From assembly GCF_002005105.1 (NCBI RefSeq), contig NZ_MSCV01000007.1, positions 1 to 64,000 of the forward strand: a stretch of 64,000 nucleotides of DNA, read 5' to 3'. Source of the DNA: Methylocaldum sp. 14B (lineage in GTDB: Bacteria; Pseudomonadota; Gammaproteobacteria; Methylococcales; Methylococcaceae). Positions 38,455 through 46,885 of this stretch are shown in pieces; the first letter of the stretch is position 1, and every line of letters starts with the position of its first letter. Position numbers and translations under genes: made by a program. The notes below the pieces were generated by a model. That model worked only from the letters and a program-made list of their open reading frames with translations. It was not told the origin of the DNA and made no database searches.

Positions 38455-38466
38455 AAGCTTTCCCAA

Positions 38467-38918
38467 GGAAATCGGTTATCGGGCTGATCGGCAACCCGCC
38501 TGGTGAAGGCCGGTACCGCTCCAAGTTCCTCCCGGATTCCGCTCTCAATGTCCATAGTACCCTCGGCGCCGCGAGCGATTTACACGGTCCGTATCTTTCA
38601 AGCCTCGCTGCCGGCGAATCCGCTCGGTCGTACGATGCCTTGCCGGATAGACCTGTCGCCGTCCAAATTCTCTTAAATCGTTATGACCGCCGATCCGGCA
38701 AAAAGGTCGTTGGAAAGACGCTTTCCATCCTTAGACAGTACGGATGATTGTTCCCCCACGATTTCGCTATCGACCCGATCCGCCCGCTCACGGAACTTTT
38801 GATTTAGTATCGCGTCAATACGATCGTCATCGCCTCGGTACCCCGCATTGGGTGGTGTAAGCCAGGCGTAAGTATCAACGAGATGAATCCGCGTCCTTGG
38901 AGATTTCTGGAGACAATC
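38467..38918. other. Intergenic stretch, no feature seen
   Basis: About 450 nt between divergent genes without a convincing gene or repeat. It should contain the promoters of the AsmA-like gene and the small secreted protein. Confidence 0.4.
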
Positions 38919-39245
38919 ATGTTCAAGCTTTTCCCGCCGAATTCTAAAACCACGGGATCCGCCATCTTGGCCTTGAGCGCTCTAATTTTCTCGGCAACGA
39001 CACTGGCTGACGAGCCGCCTGTCGAGGCCACATCCGATGCAGTCGAGTATTGCGAATCGCTCGGCATGGTGAGCGGGCACTCGGGCTACGGAAAACATGG
39101 CGGCGTGCACTGGGAGCGAGTCGCAAAAGGCCGGGCGCTACGGAAAGCGGACAATCTCGGAGCCACTCATATCGTATGGGAAAGCGCCACCCCTCGCGGT
39201 GCATTCAATGGTCATGTGACCGGCAACATCTACGAGTGTGAATGA
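38919..39245 (+). CDS. Small secreted DUF4156-like protein
   Basis: A 108-residue protein. The start at 38919 is supported by GGAGAC about 6 nt upstream. A signal peptide (TGSAILALSALIFSATTLAD) ends near residue 31. The mature part includes KADNLGATHIVWESATPRG and GHVTGNIYECE, similar to small DUF4156-type envelope proteins in which GATHIVW is typical. There is no lipobox cysteine. The function is unknown. Confidence 0.7.
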   Translation: MFKLFPPNSKTTGSAILALSALIFSATTLADEPPVEATSDAVEYCESLGMVSGHSGYGKHGGVHWERVAKGRALRKADNLGATHIVWESATPRGAFNGHVTGNIYECE

Positions 39246-39313
39246 GTAACCGGCTCCGCGAGAGGTGAAACGCCGCTCGCGGAGCCGATCGCGCAGGTCT
39301 TTCGCATCCCGCC

Positions 39314-39665
39314 GCGCGTTGGGGCAGAGGACTCGATACCGGTATCGAAGAAAATATCCGAACCGTACTCGATCACCGTTATCCGGGAGAGGTCGAAACG
39401 CTCTTCATTTTCGACGACGCACACGAACCGGCGCTTCCCTTATTAATCAGGCCCGTAAATACCCTCCTGGTATTTCGGGCCGCCGCCCGGGCCGGTACAC
39501 GCCCGGCCTGGGCTCACGCGGCTTGTCGCCGCGCCGGGGCATCCCTGTCCCGGATTAACCCGGCCTATTATTTATAGGCCGGGTTAATAGTCGAAAAAGC
39601 GCTTGCCGAGCGGAAGCGAGCCGGACAGGCCGTCGACGCGCGAGTCATTTTTTGCGGCCACACGC
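39314..39665 (+). pseudogene. Glycosyltransferase (GT2-like) relic split by a hairpin element
   Basis: The frame before the hairpin element encodes GLDTGIEENIRTVLDHRYPG, then EVETLFIFDDAHEPALPLL. The frame directly after it encodes VEKALAERKRAGQAVDARVI then FCG. Joined, these give a continuous stretch typical of a family 2 glycosyltransferase (EENIRT...YPGEVE...FDD...ALPLV...ARVLFCG). The start and the catalytic C-terminal half are missing. Removing the element (39448-39588) restores the frame exactly (LPLLIVEKAL). The family call is by eye. Confidence 0.65.
39448..39588. mobile_element. 141-bp five-hairpin element, copy 1
   Basis: Five consecutive hairpins: GGCCCG.../CGGGCC (39450-39481), GCCCGGGCCGG/CCCGGCCTGGGC (39485-39513), CGCGGC-TTGTC-GCCGCG (39517-39533), CCGGGGCA-TCCC-TGTCCCGG (39534-39553) and ATTAACCCGGCC/GGCCGGGTTAAT (39554-39588). 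A near-identical copy is at 60488-60628. This copy splits a glycosyltransferase relic, which shows it moved in. It codes for nothing. The subterminal hairpins and lack of a clear target duplication resemble IS200/IS605-type non-autonomous elements (inference). Confidence 0.75.
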
Positions 39666-39729
39666 CGATTCTCAAAACAGACGTCCGCGCCGAATCGTTC
39701 GCTGGATACGCCTGTGCGAATGCCGTTCG

Positions 39730-40044
39730 CTAGCGGTTTTCCAGTCGGCTGAAGGTGGAATCCAGCGCTCTCTTCAGCTTTTCCGCGGCTCCGTTGACCG
39801 CCTGCTCGACGCTGTCGGCCCTGTGACTGACCGCTACCGGCTTCAGGCCCGCAGGGCGAGCCTCGAGCAGGCAGCGTATATCGTCTTGACCGATCTTGTG
39901 AGCGTTGATGTCACTGAGATGAGCTTCCACCCGGGTGACCCTTTCGCCGAAACGACCCAAAATCGCCGCTACCGAATCCTCGACCCAGTGGGCCAGTTCG
40001 TCGCGGCCTTCGATGTTGCTGTCGGTGTTGAACTGAATCTGCAT
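39730..40044 (-). CDS. Ribosome hibernation factor HPF/RaiA family
   Basis: A 104-residue short-form HPF/RaiA protein: MQIQFNTDSNIEGRDELAHW, VEDSVAAILGRFGERVTRVE and AHLSDINAHK, then RPAGLKPVAVSHRADSVEQA, the beta-alpha-beta-beta-beta-alpha pattern. These proteins bind the ribosomal A/P sites in resting cells. AAAGGA lies 7 nt before the ATG. It follows the baeRF3 gene by 40 nt and is probably co-transcribed with it. Confidence 0.83.
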   Translation of the reverse strand: MQIQFNTDSNIEGRDELAHWVEDSVAAILGRFGERVTRVEAHLSDINAHKIGQDDIRCLLEARPAGLKPVAVSHRADSVEQAVNGAAEKLKRALDSTFSRLENR

Positions 40045-40084
40045 GGACGCGTCCTTTTGCCTAGGCTATCCGGGAACGACCCCC

Positions 40085-41236
40085 TTAATAGCGATAAATC
40101 GCGGCAACCCCGGTCCCGGTGGGCATCCGCTCGGGGGGAACGACGACCACCTGGCCGCCGCTCCTCATGACCCACTCCGCGAGATCGTCGAGCAGATCAT
40201 CGACCTCGGGGTGAGCCAGATCGTCGAATTCGACCTGTCCGGTCGTGGAATCAATTCGGCCGGGAATCTCGCAGCCGGCGTCGATCAGCAAGCTCGTAAC
40301 CCGACCGGCTACGGCCGCCTCGGCGACCTGGGCCGGATCGTCGGCACCGAGCCCTTTGGCTTTCGCCGCGCCGAACGCCTCCACCAGCTCGTCCAGCCTT
40401 GCCAGATAATAAGGCTCGACCGCCCGCCACGCGCGCTCCCGCAGTTCGCCGGCAGACACCGCGTCCGGATGGACATCGATGCCTTCCTCCAGCAGGAACG
40501 GGTTATGGCTCACCCGGCGGAAGAGATGATGGTGTTCCGGCAGCGCCGCGAGCACCAAGGGCAAGCCCGAGGGCCGCGAATGATGTTCCAGCACGGCGCG
40601 GTCGACGACGCGAAAGAACCGTTCCGCATCAAGGTCCACCTCGTCCTTTCTCCCGCCCTGGCCATGGTGCATCGCCGGACCGGCGGGGCCGGAGCCATAG
40701 GTGGAGACGGTCAGGTGCGGCTCGGTCAACTCCTCGCCCAGCGCTTCGATGATGGTGCGCGGGACCTCATCGGCCAGTTCGATTTCGTCCAGTGCGTCGC
40801 GATTCCCTTCAAAAAGCTTGATTTCCTTACGATTCAGTCCGAGAACCTGGTAGCGATCGGCCGACTGGAGGATGCACAGCAGGGGTTTGGTGTGGAAGCT
40901 GTCGGCCACTACCGCCAATTCCGGAACCGGCCGCTGCAGCCTATAGGCTAGGAACAAGCCGGGCGCGGCCAGTACGGCTAGTCCATCCAGCGTGTGATTC
41001 CAGAAGCCGCGATCGGCGGCCAGGTTTCGAAACGGCTCGATGAGCGCTCGAATCTTTTCTTCCGGATAGGTCCGCCGCAACGAGTCTTCCAAGGCTTTCA
41101 CCAGGTTCCGAAACCGGATTCGGTCCTGCTGGTTATCCGGATGGGACCGGTGAGTCGGCGCGTACAGCGAGAGGCATGGGGGCCCTTGAACGTCGAAGAA
41201 GAGCCCGGTGGGGTAATCATGTGCCGGTGAATCCAT
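40085..41236 (-). CDS. baeRF3-type release-factor-like protein
   Basis: A 383-residue protein from the ATG at 41236; GGAGG 5 nt upstream decides the start over an upstream in-frame ATG. It resembles the bacterial archaeo-eukaryotic release factor family (baeRF3): PCLSLYAPTHRSHPDNQQDR, IRFRNLVKALEDSL at the N-terminus and the terminal SGGQVVVVPPERMPTGTGVA. The central part has PLVLAALPEHHHLFRRVS. The proposed role is ribosome rescue or peptide release in stressed cells. The adjacent HPF gene fits a ribosome-stress pair. Confidence 0.75.
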   Translation of the reverse strand: MDSPAHDYPTGLFFDVQGPPCLSLYAPTHRSHPDNQQDRIRFRNLVKALEDSLRRTYPEEKIRALIEPFRNLAADRGFWNHTLDGLAVLAAPGLFLAYRLQRPVPELAVVADSFHTKPLLCILQSADRYQVLGLNRKEIKLFEGNRDALDEIELADEVPRTIIEALGEELTEPHLTVSTYGSGPAGPAMHHGQGGRKDEVDLDAERFFRVVDRAVLEHHSRPSGLPLVLAALPEHHHLFRRVSHNPFLLEEGIDVHPDAVSAGELRERAWRAVEPYYLARLDELVEAFGAAKAKGLGADDPAQVAEAAVAGRVTSLLIDAGCEIPGRIDSTTGQVEFDDLAHPEVDDLLDDLAEWVMRSGGQVVVVPPERMPTGTGVAAIYRY

Positions 41237-41392
41237 AAAGCCTCCGGGGCAAGGCGAAAGTCCTGGAAAATACCCAAGATGAATAAGTATCAATGACCAA
41301 GAACGTTCGCCAATCGTTCCCCTGCTTTCAGCCGGCCGCCTTCCGCTGCGATGATTCCCGTTGTTCCGGTCGGCGCGACCTCCCCCGTCTCT

Positions 41393-42091
41393 CTATAGAG
41401 CCTGCCAGACAAACCAGAGTCCCAGACCGAGCGAGCCGAGGCCGAGCCCGGCGGCGGTGAGCCGGCGGCCATGCAGCCGGGTCCACAGCAGCACGCCGGT
41501 CAGGCCGAGCACGATCAGTCCGCCGGCCAGCGTGTCCGCCAGCAAGATCCAGCCGACGCCCAACCCGGCGCCGCGGTGCAAGTTGCCGAGCAGGGCGAAG
41601 ACATTCGCTTCGCCGCGCTTGACGGTGACGAAAGCATTACCTTCCCAATATTCCGCTTGGAGGAAGCGTTGCGGCGTACGCGCGGCGATCTGCCAGCGCG
41701 CCGGCTGCCGCACCTCCACGCCGTTCCAGATAACGGTCTTGCCAGGCTCCTGCATGATCTTCGCCTTGTCGGATGGGAACTGCAGCGCTTCTGCTAGCCA
41801 TAGTGCCAAGGCCTTGGGATCGGCGGGACGCGGTTCCGGCAGCGGCAGCTGTATCACGGTCTGCTCCATCCGGGCGGCCGGAATTTTCAACTTCTCGTGG
41901 TGATTGAGCAGAATTCCCGTGGTCCCGAACAAAAACCCCAACGCCGCGCCCCACAGCCCTATCCAGGCGTGAGTGCGGCGCAGCCATTTGAGGAATGCCC
42001 CGCGCGCCAGACGCCTAGGGAGGAACAAGTATCCGCCCGAGGGCTTGGAGCGCGGCGAGTGAGCCGGAAGACCGAACTCGGCGGGCTTCAT
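41393..42091 (-). CDS. PepSY-associated membrane protein
   Basis: A 232-residue protein. The first membrane helix (WIGLWGAALGFLFGTTGILL) follows a basic KWLRRTHAW motif, as in PepSY_TM proteins. A periplasmic domain is followed by LLADTLAGGLIVLGLTGVLL and a third membrane helix. Such proteins often sit with siderophore receptors and may reduce ferric siderophores at the inner membrane. It overlaps the receptor stop by ATGA, so it is co-translated. Confidence 0.85.
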   Translation of the reverse strand: MKPAEFGLPAHSPRSKPSGGYLFLPRRLARGAFLKWLRRTHAWIGLWGAALGFLFGTTGILLNHHEKLKIPAARMEQTVIQLPLPEPRPADPKALALWLAEALQFPSDKAKIMQEPGKTVIWNGVEVRQPARWQIAARTPQRFLQAEYWEGNAFVTVKRGEANVFALLGNLHRGAGLGVGWILLADTLAGGLIVLGLTGVLLWTRLHGRRLTAAGLGLGSLGLGLWFVWQAL

Positions 42092-44238
42092 CAGAATCTC
42101 ACCCGCAGCGCGGCTGTGGCGGCAATCGGCGAGCCCGGCATGATGTTGTTGTTGCTGTGCGCCGAAGCGTAATACTCCTTGTCGAATAGGTTTTCGACGT
42201 TGACCTGCACCTGGACATTGTCGTTGACCGTGTAATAGACAGCCCCGTCGAAGCGGAGGAAGCCCGGCAGGGTGACGTTATTGTCGGTGGCCGCGTACAT
42301 TTCGCTGCGGTATACCGCGCCGAGGCCGACGCCCCAATGAGGGGTAATGTCGTAGCGGTTCCAGAGCGAAACCGTGTGTTCCGGGACCTGTGCCACCTTG
42401 TTGCCTTTCGGAGCGCTGGCCGACAAGCTCTCGGTGATTTCGGCATCCTGGTAGGCGTATCCGCCGATCACGCGCCACTGGTCGGTGATGTTGCCGCTTA
42501 TCCCCAGTTCTATGCCTCGAGTGCGCTGGCCGTCGACCAGGAACGACGTCGCGGGGTTATTGGGGTCGGTAGCGATGGCGTTGAGGCGATCGAGCTGATA
42601 AAAGGCCAGGGTCGCCGACAGGTCGGGACGGATGTCCCACTTCGCACCCACCTCGTAGTTCTTGAACTCTTCCGGCTCCAACGAGCTATTGGCCAGTGTC
42701 AGCGAGACCAATTGATCGCCCGCCCGCGGCACATAGGCCATGCTGTAGCTCGCATAGATCGAGAGCTCGTCGAACGGCTTGAAGATCAGGCCCCCGCGCG
42801 GCGACCAAAGGTCGTCATTGGTGTAGAAAGTCTGGCCGTTGCGGTTGTTGCGGAAATCGACCTCGAAGTTGTCGTAGCGAAGCCCCGCCACGAGTTGCCA
42901 GTGCTTGGTGAGCTCGATCTGATCCTGAAAATAGCCTGCCGCGATGGTCGCGAGGCCGTGGTTGTCCGCATCCGTGGCGCTTTGCCGGAAGGTGACGGGG
43001 CCGGTATATCTCGGATCCGCCACGGGAACCCTGGCCGATGTCGCATTGGGACCCACCGCCGTGAAATATCCGGTCTGGCGAAAGTTGTCGGTTTCCTGGT
43101 GACCGAACTCGGCGCCGGTCAACAGAGTGTGTTTGAACGGTCCGGTTTCGAGCTCGAACGTCAGATCGGTCTGGTTGAAGAAATTCTCGCGCTGGGTCGC
43201 GTTGTTGTAGGCCGAGATCGCCACCTGGTCGCCCGCGGCATTGACCGCCCCCGGGAAGATGTTCTGGTAGAACTTGTCGTAGATCGCATAACGGGTGCGG
43301 TTGCGGAACTTGATCCCGTTCCCGAAGTCGTGATCGATCAAGGCGTTGAACGCGTCGACTTTCGACCAGGTCGGACTGCGCCTCGGATCGCCGAAAAACG
43401 TGGAAACGTCGATCTCGACCGGGCGGCCCGAGAACGAGGAAATGCCGCGGTCCGCGACACGGTCGTCCTCGTAATGCTCGTAGCCGAAGGTCACTTGGGT
43501 CTGATCGCCCAGACGCCAGGACACGGTTGGATTGACGCCCCAGCGCTCGGCATGGAAACCCTCGCGAAAGCTGCGTGAACTCTCCCACATGCTAGTGAGA
43601 CGAACGGCGAAATTCTCGTTGATGGCTTGGCCGAAGTCCCCGGTTAACCGGAATTTGTCCCAGGAACCGACCTGAAAGCTCGCCTCGCGCGGGTTCTCCC
43701 AGTTCGCTTGCTTGGTTACCCGGTTGATCAGACCGCCGGAGCTGCCGCGGCCGAAAATCATCGCGTTCGGGCCTTTCAGCACCTCCACCCGGTCGATGTT
43801 GTAAAGATCGCGGAAATACTGGACATCGTCGCGCATGCCGTCGACGTACATATCGCCGGTCGTGGCGTTGCCGCGAAAAATCACCGCATCCCGGTTGCCT
43901 TCCCCTTGCGACATCACGACGCCGGGCACGTAGCGGACCGTATCGGCGATGCTCTGCATGTTCTGGTCCTTGATCAGCTCCTGCGTGATGACGGTGATCG
44001 ACTGCGGAACGTCAATCAGGGGAGTGTCGGTCTTGGTCGCCGTCGTGGTGCGTTTGGCCATGTAACCTTTCGTGTCGCCGCCCGCCTGTTCCACCTTGCC
44101 GACCACTTTGACCTGGTCGAGCGTGGTGAGATCTTCGTCCGCCGCGATGGCGCCATCCGTCGCGCACGCCAGGGCAAGCGCGAGTGGCGTTCCGGCCAAC
44201 GCCGTGGATTTAAGCCGGTAGTTGTTATTCTTAGTCAT
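42091..44238 (-). CDS. TonB-dependent siderophore receptor
   Basis: About 715 residues from the ATG at 44238 (GGGGAAAAC upstream; a TTG five codons earlier is less likely). It has a signal peptide, then a plug domain with DVPQSITVITQELIKDQNMQ and SIADTVRYVPGVVMSQGEGN. The 22-strand barrel ends in a terminal aromatic-type residue (ALRVRF). This is the FhuA/FpvA-like hydroxamate siderophore receptor subfamily. It imports a ferric siderophore, powered by the adjacent TonB-ExbB-ExbD. The ligand cannot be told from sequence. Confidence 0.93.
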   Translation of the reverse strand: MTKNNNYRLKSTALAGTPLALALACATDGAIAADEDLTTLDQVKVVGKVEQAGGDTKGYMAKRTTTATKTDTPLIDVPQSITVITQELIKDQNMQSIADTVRYVPGVVMSQGEGNRDAVIFRGNATTGDMYVDGMRDDVQYFRDLYNIDRVEVLKGPNAMIFGRGSSGGLINRVTKQANWENPREASFQVGSWDKFRLTGDFGQAINENFAVRLTSMWESSRSFREGFHAERWGVNPTVSWRLGDQTQVTFGYEHYEDDRVADRGISSFSGRPVEIDVSTFFGDPRRSPTWSKVDAFNALIDHDFGNGIKFRNRTRYAIYDKFYQNIFPGAVNAAGDQVAISAYNNATQRENFFNQTDLTFELETGPFKHTLLTGAEFGHQETDNFRQTGYFTAVGPNATSARVPVADPRYTGPVTFRQSATDADNHGLATIAAGYFQDQIELTKHWQLVAGLRYDNFEVDFRNNRNGQTFYTNDDLWSPRGGLIFKPFDELSIYASYSMAYVPRAGDQLVSLTLANSSLEPEEFKNYEVGAKWDIRPDLSATLAFYQLDRLNAIATDPNNPATSFLVDGQRTRGIELGISGNITDQWRVIGGYAYQDAEITESLSASAPKGNKVAQVPEHTVSLWNRYDITPHWGVGLGAVYRSEMYAATDNNVTLPGFLRFDGAVYYTVNDNVQVQVNVENLFDKEYYASAHSNNNIMPGSPIAATAALRVRF

Positions 44239-44314
44239 GGATGTTTTCCCCAAGTTAACTGGTTCTGTTGGCTGGCTACCTGGCTGGAAAACGGCTGGGT
44301 GGCTAATTCGTATG

Positions 44315-44743
44315 TCAAGGCTTGGCTTCGTTCGGATCGGAGACGAAGCCGATGCGTGTCACGCCGGCATTGGCCGAGGCGGCGAGCACTTCGGCGATGA
44401 TCTGGTAGGCCGTGGCTTTATCGGCCCGGAGGTGCACCTCGGGCTGAGGCTGCTGCCGTGCCGCCGCCGCGAAGCGCTCGCGCATCCCTGCCCGGTCGAT
44501 CGCTTCATTGTTCCAGAAAAGCCGGCCGGCTCCGTCGATCGCCAAATCGATGTGCTCGGCCTGGTCTGCGCTCGGCTGGCTCGCCGCTCTGGGCAGATCG
44601 ATCTTGACGTTGTGGGTGAGCAAGGGCGTCGTGATCATGAAAATGACCAGCAAGACCAGCATGATGTCGATGAGCGGGATCATGTTGATCTCGGCCGAGG
44701 GACGCATGCCGCCCTGCCCCTGGCTGAAGCTTCCGAACGCCAT
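44315..44743 (-). CDS. exbD: ExbD (second set)
   Basis: A 142-residue ExbD. GGGAGG lies 6 nt before the ATG at 44743, which overlaps the exbB stop (ATGA). The membrane segment carries EINMIPLIDIMLVLLVIFMI with the proton-carrying Asp. The C-terminal domain ends in DKATAYQIIAEVLAASANAG. It serves the adjacent siderophore receptor. Confidence 0.94.
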   Translation of the reverse strand: MAFGSFSQGQGGMRPSAEINMIPLIDIMLVLLVIFMITTPLLTHNVKIDLPRAASQPSADQAEHIDLAIDGAGRLFWNNEAIDRAGMRERFAAAARQQPQPEVHLRADKATAYQIIAEVLAASANAGVTRIGFVSDPNEAKP

Positions 44744-45489
44744 CACGCACCTCCCGCGACGGCCTGGCCGACCGCGGCGCTTCGGTCATCGGCTTCGGTC
44801 CCGACGCAATGCGCGCCGGTGGTCAGGAAGGCAAACAGGTCGTGGGCGAAGGCATCGAGCTTTGCCAGCAGCAGCCGATTGGAGCGGGCGAAGGCGTTGT
44901 AGGCCAATACGGCGGGAATGGCCACGGCGAGGCCGGCGCCGGTCATGATCAGCGCTTCACCCACCGGACCCGCGATCTGATCGAGGCTCCCCTGCCCGCT
45001 CATGCCGATGTTGACCAGGGCGTGGTAAACGCCCCAAACGGTGCCGAACAAGCCGATGAAGGGCGCTGTGCTGCCGATGGATGCCAGCACGGTCAGCCCC
45101 CATTCGAGGGACGCGGTTTCCTCGTCGATGACCCGGCGCATCGAACGCGTCAGGAATTCCGCCGCCGAACCCGCTTCGTTCAGCCGCCCCGCGCCGTGCC
45201 GGGCATGATGCCGGGATGACACCAGCGCATGATAGGCGAGATGGGAAAACGGTTCGTCCGGGTGGTGCTCTTCCAATTGCAATTCCACGGCATGCAGGGA
45301 AGAGGCGTTCCAGAAGGACTCCAGAAAGCGGGCCGTCCGGCGGCGCGCGATCAGCGCCTGCAGGTTCTTCGCCACGATGAAATACCAGCTCGCGACGGAC
45401 ATGGCGACGAGGATCGCGAAAATCGCCTTGCCGGCCGAGTCGCTTTGCGCCAGGAAATGGGTCAAGCCCAGGGTTTCTGTCGTTTCCAT
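44743..45489 (-). CDS. exbB: ExbB (second set)
   Basis: A 248-residue ExbB/MotA/TolQ channel. The conserved stretch LTVLASIGSTAPFIGLFGTV is followed by GPVGEALIMTGAGLAVAIPA. It forms the proton channel for the second TonB complex. It lies 4 nt downstream of the tonB stop and is coupled to exbD by ATGA. Confidence 0.95.
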   Translation of the reverse strand: METTETLGLTHFLAQSDSAGKAIFAILVAMSVASWYFIVAKNLQALIARRRTARFLESFWNASSLHAVELQLEEHHPDEPFSHLAYHALVSSRHHARHGAGRLNEAGSAAEFLTRSMRRVIDEETASLEWGLTVLASIGSTAPFIGLFGTVWGVYHALVNIGMSGQGSLDQIAGPVGEALIMTGAGLAVAIPAVLAYNAFARSNRLLLAKLDAFAHDLFAFLTTGAHCVGTEADDRSAAVGQAVAGGA

Positions 45490-45493
45490 AGGA

Positions 45494-46255
45494 TTATCCT
45501 TCGAGTGAGAATGAAATCGGGACCAAGACCCACGCCGGCACGGACTTGTCTCCCTGGCGGGCGGGAACGAATTTCCACTGCTTTACGGTTTCGAGAGCGG
45601 CGGCATCGAGCCGGTCGTATCCGCTGGAGGTCTGGACCTTCACCGTTTCGGCGCCGCCGCCGGCATCCACCAGGACCCGAAGCACGACTTTGCCCTGCTC
45701 TTTTCGGCGTAGGGAACCGACCGGATAGACCGGCGCCGGATTGCGCAGATAAGCCGCGTTGAAGCGCGGCGGAACGACCGGTCCCGGCGACGGAGCCGTC
45801 GCCGATACGGCTGATGGCGGCAGTACCGGGCCCGGCGCCGCTTCGGTCGAAGTTTGACGTGGAGACGGTTCCTGTTCGGCAGTCGTCTGCTGCACGGCTG
45901 CCTGGCTGGGCCTGGACAGGATCGGCGACCGCTTGGCCGACGGTCGGACCTGTTTCGGCTTGGGCTTCGCTTTCGGTTTGGGCGTTTCGGTCTTGGGCTT
46001 GACGGGTTCTACCGGTTTCTGTACGGCCTGGGGCGCATCGGCTCGCGGCTGCGCCGTCGAAATCAGGTCGACCATGACCGGCGCCGCTTGCGGACTCTGC
46101 ACTGCCGGCACCGACTCGTCCTCTATCAGCATCGGTAGCACCGTGACATGGACCAGGGCAGCCCCCAATATGCCGGCGGCGCGAACTCCCCAACAACGAT
46201 CGACGATTGAGATGCCGGGCCAGAGACGGTCCGGCGGAAAAGTGGCTGCCCACAT
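45494..46255 (-). CDS. tonB: TonB (second set)
   Basis: A 253-residue TonB with a membrane segment (AAGILGAALVHVTVLPMLI), a Pro/Lys-rich spacer (KPKTETPKPKAKPKPKQVR) and a C-terminal domain with DAAALETVKQWKFVPARQGD and WVLVPISFSLEG. It opens the operon tonB-exbB-exbD-receptor-PepSY. Its C-terminal domain is similar to that of the first TonB, so the sets are paralogous. Confidence 0.94.
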   Translation of the reverse strand: MWAATFPPDRLWPGISIVDRCWGVRAAGILGAALVHVTVLPMLIEDESVPAVQSPQAAPVMVDLISTAQPRADAPQAVQKPVEPVKPKTETPKPKAKPKPKQVRPSAKRSPILSRPSQAAVQQTTAEQEPSPRQTSTEAAPGPVLPPSAVSATAPSPGPVVPPRFNAAYLRNPAPVYPVGSLRRKEQGKVVLRVLVDAGGGAETVKVQTSSGYDRLDAAALETVKQWKFVPARQGDKSVPAWVLVPISFSLEG

Positions 46256-46406
46256 GATGCTGCCTCACCAACAGAAGCGTAACTAAACCAAACTGTCTGG
46301 CTGGCTACCTATGCCGTGAGGCCGGGTGGCTGGCTACAAGGGGTGTCGGAACCTGCGACGCGTTCCACTAAAGCATTTTCCGATTCGGTGTAAGGGATCC
46401 CGATGT

Positions 46407-46477
46407 GTAGGTCGGCAATCCTTTGCCGACAGCAACAGTCCGGCCAGCGGGTTGTCGGCAAAGGATTGCCGACCTAC
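46407..46477. repeat. REPIN-like doublet 2
   Basis: GTCGGCAATCCTTTGCCGAC preceded by GTAG, and its inverted copy ending GACCTAC at 46477, separated by about 20 nt. It lies between hemP and tonB. It is not near-identical only in the stem: the two units are also kept in inverted orientation, as in other copies. Confidence 0.85.
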
Positions 46478-46508
46478 GCTCTCCCGGGACGAGTCTCACA
46501 CACCCAAA

Positions 46509-46697
46509 CTATTTCGTCAGAATGAGCTTGTCGTTGCTGGTTAGGCGCAGACGGTATTCGTCTCCGCCATGTTCGATCACGATTTCACGACCGGAGCCCA
46601 ACAACTCCGTACTTGTGACTCTGCGCTTCGAATGAAAGGGCCCCGCATCACCCCGACGATGCGGGCGATCGGTTTCGGTTCGGTTGCTTGGGCTCAT
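46509..46697 (-). CDS. hemP: Hemin uptake protein HemP
   Basis: A 62-residue protein with the HemP C-terminal signature: RRVTSTELLGSGREIVIEHG followed by DEYRLRLTSNDKLILTK. GAGGAAAA lies before the ATG. HemP proteins are small and Fur-controlled, and help iron/haem uptake gene expression. A Fur-box-like sequence lies 54 nt upstream of the start. Confidence 0.85.
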   Translation of the reverse strand: MSPSNRTETDRPHRRGDAGPFHSKRRVTSTELLGSGREIVIEHGGDEYRLRLTSNDKLILTK

Positions 46698-46750
46698 ACT
46701 TTTTCCTCATGTCGTTCAGCGGCGGCGGACGGCACATCCACCCTGTCGCA

Positions 46751-46775
46751 AATGATATCCATTATCATTTTCATT
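46751..46775 (-). promoter_or_regulatory. Fur box upstream of hemP
   Basis: AATGATATCCATTATCATTT followed by TCATT contains the overlapping NATWAT hexamers of the Fur consensus. It is 54-78 nt upstream of the hemP start. It lies 110 nt before hpd on the other strand and could also influence hpd. Confidence 0.75.
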
Positions 46776-46885
46776 GACAACCGTTCTTGCTGCGCCTGAC
46801 TCGTCGAGCCATGGGAATCTTTATGCGACCACCGAGGTCATAGGAATCAAAGAACTCAAAAAAATCCGCCACTGGGGTATCCAAT

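Noticed and set aside
39265-39558. A plus-strand protein of 97 residues rich in Arg
   Set aside because: It is a different frame over the glycosyltransferase relic and runs into the hairpin element; the protein has no plausible fold.
39554-39588. An intrinsic terminator or integron attC site at the last hairpin of the element
   Set aside because: No T-run follows, the attC core sites are not matched and no cassette structure is present.
46326-46544. A 72-codon plus-strand frame near hemP
   Set aside because: It consists largely of the REPIN-like doublet.
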